Assembly: GCF_020520425.1 (NCBI RefSeq)
Contig: NC_079488.1
Coordinates: 31,301,247 to 31,365,246, forward strand
Length of the DNA: 64,000 nucleotides
DNA from: Spinacia oleracea
Lineage: Eukaryota; Streptophyta; Magnoliopsida; Caryophyllales; Amaranthaceae
Reading direction: 5' to 3'
The notes under the pieces are model-generated. The model had not been told where the DNA came from. It did no database searches and was given only the letters and a program-made list of their open reading frames with translations. A program made the translations under genes and the position numbers. Shown piece after piece: positions 56,560 through 64,000 of the stretch; the first letter of the stretch is position 1, and the number at the start of each line of letters is the position of its first letter.

Positions 56560-59500
56560 AAATGCTAATAACTTGTTTGAATTGCATGGTTGCTTTAATT
56601 TCAAGTTATTATTCATGATAAATGTTTAGACTTTGCATGCTTCAATGTATGTTTTAATTATTGTTTATAATTAAATATCTTGCACTGCAATAAATCCTTT
56701 TAGAAAGGTAACAGTAAATTTCCTCGATTGGTAGTGAATCCAAGAACGATTCACGGAAATGAGAGAAAGTAGCAATTTAAAATGTACGTTTCTTTTAGCA
56801 ACTTTTTATGGTTGTTTTCGAATATCAAAATCGAATGGCAAACCAATTGGTGCTTGTGAATTCAAAATACAATGTAGTTTTGAGATCATAAAGCATTGAG
56901 TTTAATACGCTCAGCTTTACCAATGGTTAACAACGTAATATCTTTGTCCATTTAATTCTCGAATGAGTCTAGTCCCTAGACATTCGAATAGATCGATGCT
57001 TAGAGAACTTTAGAAGCTTCTGGTAAGATCATCTAGTTGAAACAAAATATTCAACATAAATTAAAATGGTAAAGAACCTTGTTGGTGACATTGGACATGT
57101 CTAACAAAGTATAAAAGTCAACACTAAAGAATTCAATTCTTAAGACTATAAGAAAGGGTACAAGAAATAGGAAAACAAGGAACAAATGAAAGGAATTTAC
57201 GATTCCGTTTCTACCTATAAATTTATGTTTAAAGAGAAGTGACCTAGCAATCAAACTTCCTTGGTATCATATACCGCTTGAGGTTCTTACTTCGGTAATA
57301 ACTCAAACAATGGAAGCTAGGATACACTAATGACCTACAAGTGGGAAATGAAGCATGGCATTGCTACATTAATTGTAGGGTCATCTAAGTTTGTTTTAAG
57401 TCCTTTCAAAGGCTGGAACTTAATGGCTATTTTGTTCCATAATCAGCATACCTAAATTTCTGCTTCAAACACAGAAAGACTCACATTCAAGAAAAACAAA
57501 GACAATGTTTGTTTGTTTATTTGAATGAAATGGTCAATTACAGGTTGAGTCAATATGCTTGATTAAAACAAACAACTCTTTAAAGAACTTTACTAGGTTC
57601 AAATCAACCCCTTGATTTGAGTTCCACTAATCTTTGGCATTGTTGCTTAGACCATATCAACAAGTTAACATTCATAAGCTCTATTTTGATGGACTTTTGA
57701 AAGTTGATTGATTTCTAGATCATTTTAAGACAACTAGTCTTACTTGTTGAAAGTAACAAAAGATATGAACTATTGTTAGAACGCCTAGACAATAGAGTTC
57801 AAAGCTAAAGAAAGATTTTATGACTTTATTATTTCACATGGATTTGAGTGAATATAGGTTTATTTACTCAAATGTGATATAAGTTGAATCTGTTTGGCTA
57901 GTTCAAAGATTCAGAAGTATAAAATCCACTTGGCAAGAAATCATAAAGATCTAGGTTAGATCATGTTGATGATTACTTGAGACCAAATATGATCATCAAT
58001 GATTGTGTGTTGTAATTTCACAATCTAGGTCCATAAGATATGGCATATCTTAGTTGGAATAATCGAAGTCAATTAGTACTTGATTCGATCAATGATGGAT
58101 CATAAAGACTTTTCCTATAATTTCTAAAACAAAATGCTCAACTACCACCAAACTAAACCAAATTCGTCAAAGCTATTGAAAAGTAATTTCAGAATAACTT
58201 TTCATAAAATATATATAGAGAGTTGCAAAACTCAGTGGGAGCTTAGTGTTTGTCATTCGACAAACTAAGGCTCAAGTATAGATATATGTTTGATTATGAT
58301 TTATTCAAATGAAACACAAGGGTATTATTTCTACCATGAATTTTTGAGAACATAATGTTTGTTTGCTCGAAATAATGTCCTTTTGGAGATTCGTTTCCAA
58401 AATGACAAGTGGGAGAAAATAGACCTCGAAAGTCTTCGAGGCGAACAACAAACATAAACGGACATTCCGGAGGCTTTTCGAAGTGCTTCAGAAAATCCGA
58501 ACTTATTCTTTAAGGACTTTAGAAGTGGCTTTAAAGAATAGACATCTCTTAGAAGACTTTACAAGTGCTTCAAGGAGAACAGAATATTCAAAGGACTTTC
58601 AAGTGGCTATTGATATTCTATTGTTTGATGTTCTATACCCAAGTAGGCATAGAATTCAAGTCACTGAAACTATGAGATTCTTCTATTAGATAGTGAAGAA
58701 ACATAGAGATCAGGTCAATGAAACTATGAGATTCTTCTATTGAATAGTGAAGAAACCTACAACTTGCAGTCAAACTATTATCATGTAAATTAATGAGTTT
58801 GTGACCTGTAAGAAAGCTATGACGAAACCCAAATTCCCTAAAATGGTTAGAGGCCATATATAGACTCAAATGTTTAATGGTTAGAGGCCATAACACATAC
58901 TCAATGTTTTGATGACAAAATTAAAATTTTGTTGATTTGCAAGAATAGTTTCACACCTATTGGTTGCAAGTTTGTTTCAAGGATAAAAACCATCAAACAT
59001 GAAATTGTGTTCACACACAAAACTAGATTAGTTGCTAAAGGTTACAAGCAAATTCATGACATGGATTGTGTTGAAACCTCATGCATAATCGTAATGCTCA
59101 AGTCTATATTCAAGCTATGATTGCATATTGGTACATATAGCAATTGGATGACAAAATGTATTCCTCAATCAAATGTTGGAATAAACTATGTACATGGTAT
59201 GTCATAGGATTTGTGGATCCAAATAAATGCTTAAAAAGAAAAGCTAGTTTATAAAATCTAAGTACAGATTTAAGCAAGCAATTGGGAATTAGAAATGTAT
59301 TTTAGTGAAACTAATAAGTATTTTAGTTTCGTAAAATGTACATGATTCTTATAGATATATAAGAAGTTTAGTGGGAGTACATAAAACTTAATTGGTCCTA
59401 TGTGTATCACACACATATCTCTCTATTATGAAATAACATTCAAATGCTAAATACTTAGATTTGAGATTATTCATCAATGACGGACCAAGGCGAAACTTAG

Positions 59501-60690
59501 TTCATACTGGGTACTAAGATCTATTTACAAAGATCTTATAATATTGTTTTGGATTAAGTAATGGCATTTACTAAATCAAACACGAAAGACTCCATTGGAG
59601 ATATTCGACCCATGTGAATAAATCTAAGTAATGAATGTTTGAACTATGTATAAGCATTTACTAAGTTAAAACATCAAAGAATCTAATGAGATTCTTCACC
59701 TATATTATATGTCAAAGAATTTAGCTGGATTCAGTATCTACTGAAATTGAATGAGCTAAAGTTACATGAATAGAATTCAATTGGGAATTATTCTGCAAAA
59801 GAATTTATCATGTATGATATAATATGAGGATCGCCAAAAATGTATCGTGTGCCTTTAGCCATGACGAACATATACCAATCTCTATTGATCTAAGTAAAGA
59901 TCAACTAGATTGAGATCAAGAATACTTATGGTACTTGAAAAGGTACATAGGAATATTTCTTGATTCAAGGAAATAAAGATATGCTAAATATTGATGCTAC
60001 ACGCATAAACACTGGCAAAGGATCAAGCAAGACCCTTTGGAGTTAACCATTGATAAGGACGAGCTATAGAGCATCGTGTTTTGAAAATGGCAACATGGGT
60101 TGGAGACCATGAGTTGTTGCGTGGGAAATTAAAATAATAATTTCTATGTTCTAAGATATAGTTGGAGAATCTTCCACATATCTATGAACTGCTTGGATAG
60201 GTAAATCCAAACAAAGCATCACTAGCAACCTATACAGTTGAAGTAAAAGTAATTATTGCCTAAGAAGCAATAAAACAGGGTTGTTTAATGTTCTTCATTG
60301 AACTTGGGTAAATCCCTATCTGCTGGCTTGATAGTTCTTCATTGAAAAATGCATAGAACAACTCTTGAAGCAAGAAAAACGTCTGCTAACTTGATGGTTC
60401 TTCATTGCAAAATGAGTAAAACCACCATCGAAGTAAGAAAGACTAGATCACATAATAAACAAACTCGAAAAGATTTTATCATCTATCTCGAAGAACATTT
60501 GATGAAAAGGATATTAAGATTGGCAAAGCATGATAATTAAACCTATGCAACAAGTGAGAAGCAACACTCACGTTGTAGCACTGGAAATCAAGAATAGCTT
60601 TGAATTCCATGTAATGTTTTAAAGATGGGTTTGAGGTCCATGGTTGTAAAACAATGGGGTTGAACATTTATCATATATGAAATGTATTTT
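56560..60690 (+). pseudogene. Decayed gag-pol region of copia C
   Basis: It lies where B has gag-pol and is of similar length, but no long frame is left. The clearest trace is at 58929-59120, with TRLVAKGYKQIHDMDCVET, matching the copia RT start (ARLVAKGYRQVHGVDYDETF in B). Another trace is AAGTGGGAGA near 58409 with the following TCTTCGAGG, as in B near 47480. Large parts resemble copia A in reverse, including non-coding details. So A and C may share one decayed ancestor copy that kept moving with proteins from relatives. Confidence 0.65.
58674..58756. repeat. Short tandem duplication in copia C
   Basis: CTATGAGATTCTTCTATTAGATAGTGAAGAAACATAG... recurs after about 50 bases as CTATGAGATTCTTCTATTGAATAGTGAAGAAACCTA. 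It is a local duplication within the decayed interior. Confidence 0.75.
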
Positions 60691-60865
60691 CATATTCCAT
60701 TTAATCTTGGTTTAGTATTAAATGATGAGTCCCTTCAATTTGACGATATATTCAAGATAGACTGTCAGGACCAGTCCTGTGACTAAGAAATGTCTATCAA
60801 GTGAACTTGAATGTCAAAGGTTGAAAATGGTCCCTAGTCGGAGTTTTCTATAAAATTGGACGCAT

Positions 60866-63355
60866 AGAAAACGTTAGACGATTAGAATGCAAGATGACCA
60901 GTAGTTCTGTTTCTTGAACTATGTGGACATGGCAATGTCATAATCATTTGCATAGATACTTACTTTGGGAAGACTAGTATCGGACAAGACCTATGAAACT
61001 TTACTGTAAGAGATGAAAATCTGTCATAAGTAAATTTCATTAAAATTATTAGACACTAAATCCTCAATACCTGAGTGATTTGAGATTACTTGTTTGAGAA
61101 CTGGTTGCTTTAACGTTGACCAACCGTCGCACCATAAAAGGAGGCTATAAAGGCAACGCTCAGGTAATCACCTATCAAACGAAGTCTAATCTCAAGATCG
61201 CAAGATTGGGATTGTCCTCCCATAAATCGGGATGAGATGCTTAAAAGTGGTACAAGGCCACTCGAAGAGCTAGAAACTGTGAAATGCATGGTCGTGCTCG
61301 GATGAATCATAGGCTATGATTATCTGTCTATTTGATCAGTTGAACTCTGAAACCGAGGAACACCTCTGGACATAATAAGGATGACAACTCTTACCTTATG
61401 TTCAAGAGCAAGCATCGAGCGACAAAGGAATTAGGAAATGCACACTTGTCCCTAAGGACAAGTGGGAGACTGAAGGAAATAATGCCCTTGGTCCAAGTAT
61501 GCATTCTATGTTAAGTCTAATAAATGCGGTTCAGTATTAATTAACAAGTTAATAATTCAGTGAGATCAAGTGAGCTGAATGCCTAGCTAGAGGCCGCTTC
61601 AGTTCAAGTGGAATTAATGATATTAATCCACAGCTTACTCTTGACTGAACCCGTAGGGTCACACAAATAGTACGTAAACGGATCAAGTATTTGATGGCAT
61701 TAAATACTCCATCTATGGATATTCGGAATCGACGGATCTTGGTTTCAGTGGGAGCTGAGATCGTCACAGGCAAGAAATGAATACTCCGGAAACGATGATA
61801 TTGCCGGAAACGGAAATATGGATCGTATCGGAAATATAAATATTATCCAACTCGTAGATGTTGCCGGAAACGGAAACATGGTACGTATCGGAAAATATTA
61901 TCGGAAATGGAAATATTGCCAGAATCGGAAATATTGCCGGAAACGGAAATATTGTCAGAATCGGAAATATTATCGGAATCGGAAAATAATTCCGGAAACG
62001 GAAATATTAAATATTTGTTCGAAACGGAAATTGATTCCGGAATCGGAAATATTAAATATTGTTCGTATCGGAAATGAATTTAATCGGAAGCGTATCGTAC
62101 GAATTAGCATAGAAAACGTTAGACGATTAGAATGCAAGATGACCAGTAGTTCTGTTTCTTGAACTATGTGGACATGGCAATGTCATAATCATTTGCATAG
62201 ATACTTACTTTGGGAAGACTAGTATCGGACAAGACCTATGAAACTTTACTGTAAGAGATGAAAATCTGTCATAAGTAAATTTCATTAAAATTATTAGACA
62301 CTAAATCCTCAATACCTGAGTGATTTGAGATTACTTGTTTGAGAACTGGTTGCTTTAACGTTGACCAACCGTCGCACCATAAAAGGAGGCTATAAAGGCA
62401 ACGCTCAGGTAATCACCTATCAAACGAAGTCTAATCTCAAGATCGCAAGATTGGGATTGTCCTCCCATAAATCGGGATGAGATGCTTAAAAGTGGTACAA
62501 GGCCACTCGAAGAGCTAGAAACTGTGAAATGCATGGTCGTGCTCGGATGAATCATAGGCTATGATTATCTGTCTATTTGATCAGTTGAACTCTGAAACCG
62601 AGGAACACCTCTGGACATAATAAGGATGACAACTCTTACCTTATGTTCAAGAGCAAGCATCGAGCGACAAAGGAATTAGGAAATGCACACTTGTCCCTAA
62701 GGACAAGTGGGAGACTGAAGGAAATAATGCCCTTGGTCCAAGTATGCATTCTATGTTAAGTCTAATAAATGCGGTTCAGTATTAATTAACAAGTTAATAA
62801 TTCAGTGAGATCAAGTGAGCTGAATGCCTAGCTAGAGGCCGCTTCAGTTCAAGTGGAATTAATGATATTAATCCACAGCTTACTCTTGACTGAACCCGTA
62901 GGGTCACACAAATAGTACGTAAACGGATCAAGTATTTGATGGCATTAAATACTCCATCTATGGATATTCGGAATCGACGGATCTTGGTTTCAGTGGGAGC
63001 TGAGATCGTCACAGGCAAGAAATGAATACTCCGGAAACGATGATATTGCCGGAAACGGAAATATGGATCGTATCGGAAATATAAATATTATCCAACTCGT
63101 AGATGTTGCCGGAAACGGAAACATGGTACGTATCGGAAAATATTATCGGAAATGGAAATATTGCCAGAATCGGAAATATTGCCGGAAACGGAAATATTGT
63201 CAGAATCGGAAATATTATCGGAATCGGAAAATAATTCCGGAAACGGAAATATTAAATATTTGTTCGAAACGGAAATTGATTCCGGAATCGGAAATATTAA
63301 ATATTGTTCGTATCGGAAATGAATTTAATCGGAAGCGTATCGTACGAATTAGCAT
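60866..63355 (+). repeat. 1245-bp tandem duplication at the 3' end of copia C
   Basis: 60866-62110 and 62111-63355 appear identical by eye. Each unit covers the end of the internal region, polypurine tract and the first ~640 bases of the LTR. The junction is at GCAT: GACGCATAGAAAA at the unit start and TTAGCATCGGACG at the unit end share these four bases. Apparent sequence identity shows a very recent event. Confidence 0.95.
61471..62110 (+). repeat. 3' LTR of copia C, first part (duplicated unit 1)
   Basis: Starts TGAAGGAAATAATGCC after AAGTGGGAGAC and stops at 62110, where the duplicated unit starts again. It contains the CGGAAA-type block. Confidence 0.9.
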
Positions 63356-63518
63356 CGGACGAGGCCCGCTAGACGAAGGCCCAGCACGAAGCCAGGCCGT
63401 CGCCCAACGAGCCAACGCACACCAGCGCACGCCAAGCCTCGACCAGGCCCAGCGCAAGGCCAGGCCCAGCCAAGGCCTTGGGCGCGCGCGCGCGGAGCGC
63501 AGCAATGGGCCGAGCGTG
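62716..63518 (+). repeat. 3' LTR of copia C, second part, truncated by copia E
   Basis: Starts TGAAGGAAATAATGCC again and goes on past the duplication into the GC-rich patch (63356-63518), with differences from B. It ends at GAGCG|TGTTAGG, where another LTR in the other direction starts. About 600 bases of the LTR 3' end are missing. Confidence 0.88.
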
Positions 63519-64000
63519 TTAGGTTATGATACATATGACATTTACATAGATCATGCGGAAACAACCATTAACCCAGGAAACATATTATTTACACATAATC
63601 ATATAGCATAATTAGATGCATACTCTTTGTTGCGTGCCTTCCCTAGCTGCGCCCGAACCGAACAAGAACAAGTCTTTTAGGACTCCAAGTGTCGTCCCTC
63701 CGTAGAAAGTCCACAGCACGTCCGGATCCGCCTTAAGATTGACCAACTAGAATCGCCCTTAAGGTACTCAGAAAATTCGGCACTTTTGGGGCAAGATGGG
63801 TTTTAATTTTCTCTCAAAAACTCACTTTTGAATACTTTGAAACTTGTGTATAAATTATGACCCCTAGGCCTTTATTTATAGAGTTATGGAAAAGGAATCG
63901 TAATCCTAGTAGGATGCGAATTAATTGGAATTAGAATCCTATATGAATTCTATTTAATTAATTTATCCAATTAGGAATAGACATTTAATCATACACTGAC
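63519..64000 (-). repeat. LTR of a further copia element (E), cut by window end
   Basis: Plus strand TGTTAGGTTATGATACATAT, as at 43399 and 52483, so a minus-strand LTR outer end. It has more differences from B (for example GGGGCAAGATGGG, TTATGACCCCTAGG), so it is a separate insertion. The rest is outside the window. Confidence 0.88.

Larger units (their letters stand above)
53759..63518 (+). mobile_element. Copia element C, gag-pol decayed, both LTRs damaged
   Basis: A plus-strand element of the B group. Only the last ~45 bases of its 5' LTR remain (53759-53804), then primer site, leader, a ~4.1-kb decayed interior, polypurine tract and a 3' LTR. Its internal length (about 7.67 kb without the extra duplicated unit) is close to that of B (about 7.66 kb). 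Thus it kept its size while its coding region decayed. The leader is very like B; the interior is more like copia A. Confidence 0.85.

Overview
The window is nuclear DNA of a flowering plant. It has spliced plant-type genes, plant LTR-retrotransposon clades, CACTA and Stowaway-like elements, and one plant S-adenosylmethionine decarboxylase gene. Many MITEs begin with CTCCCTCCGT or contain ACTCCGTA. That would fit Caryophyllales (spinach or beet relatives), but this is only a weak guess. There are no bacterial operons, CRISPR arrays, rRNA genes or recognisable tRNA genes.

Layout. Positions 1-16146 hold a young Ty3/gypsy element of the Tat type with two RNase H-like regions; its 5' LTR is cut by the window edge. 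It carries sense gag-pol and a separate three-exon antisense gene. Its pol is split at 2960-7106 by a non-autonomous CACTA transposon that has captured an intron-containing piece of a RECQSIM-like helicase gene. The gypsy element is inserted in an older, degenerate Ty1/copia element on the minus strand (A, 16147-23615), so three levels of nesting are visible. Positions 23616-25545 are anonymous DNA with five tandem copies of a ~170-bp repeat. Positions 25546-27960 look like an undescribed composite element: terminal inverted repeats starting GGCCATG, a TTA target duplication, two reverse-transcriptase-derived C-terminal fragments, and long AAT/ATT repeats. Positions 28006-29760 and 34341-35220 are MITE clusters, one of them nested like Russian dolls.

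The only credible host gene is an uninterrupted SAMDC gene (polyamine synthesis) at 35983-37308. It has all the key residues, but the conserved small upstream ORF is not recognisable. From 38301 to the end the window is Ty1/copia DNA. Element D (plus strand) is cut inside its RNase H by element B (minus strand, nearly intact gag-pol with one stop codon). B is joined head to head with element C (plus strand), a relative whose gag-pol region is decayed and resembles element A. The 3' end of C carries an apparently exact 1245-bp tandem duplication, and C in turn abuts a third LTR (E, minus strand).

How the parts relate. B has nearly complete proteins, while A and C share its end signals and leader but have a decayed, mutually similar interior. 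They look like an autonomous/non-autonomous set. All identities and ages below are judged by eye; no alignment or database search was run.
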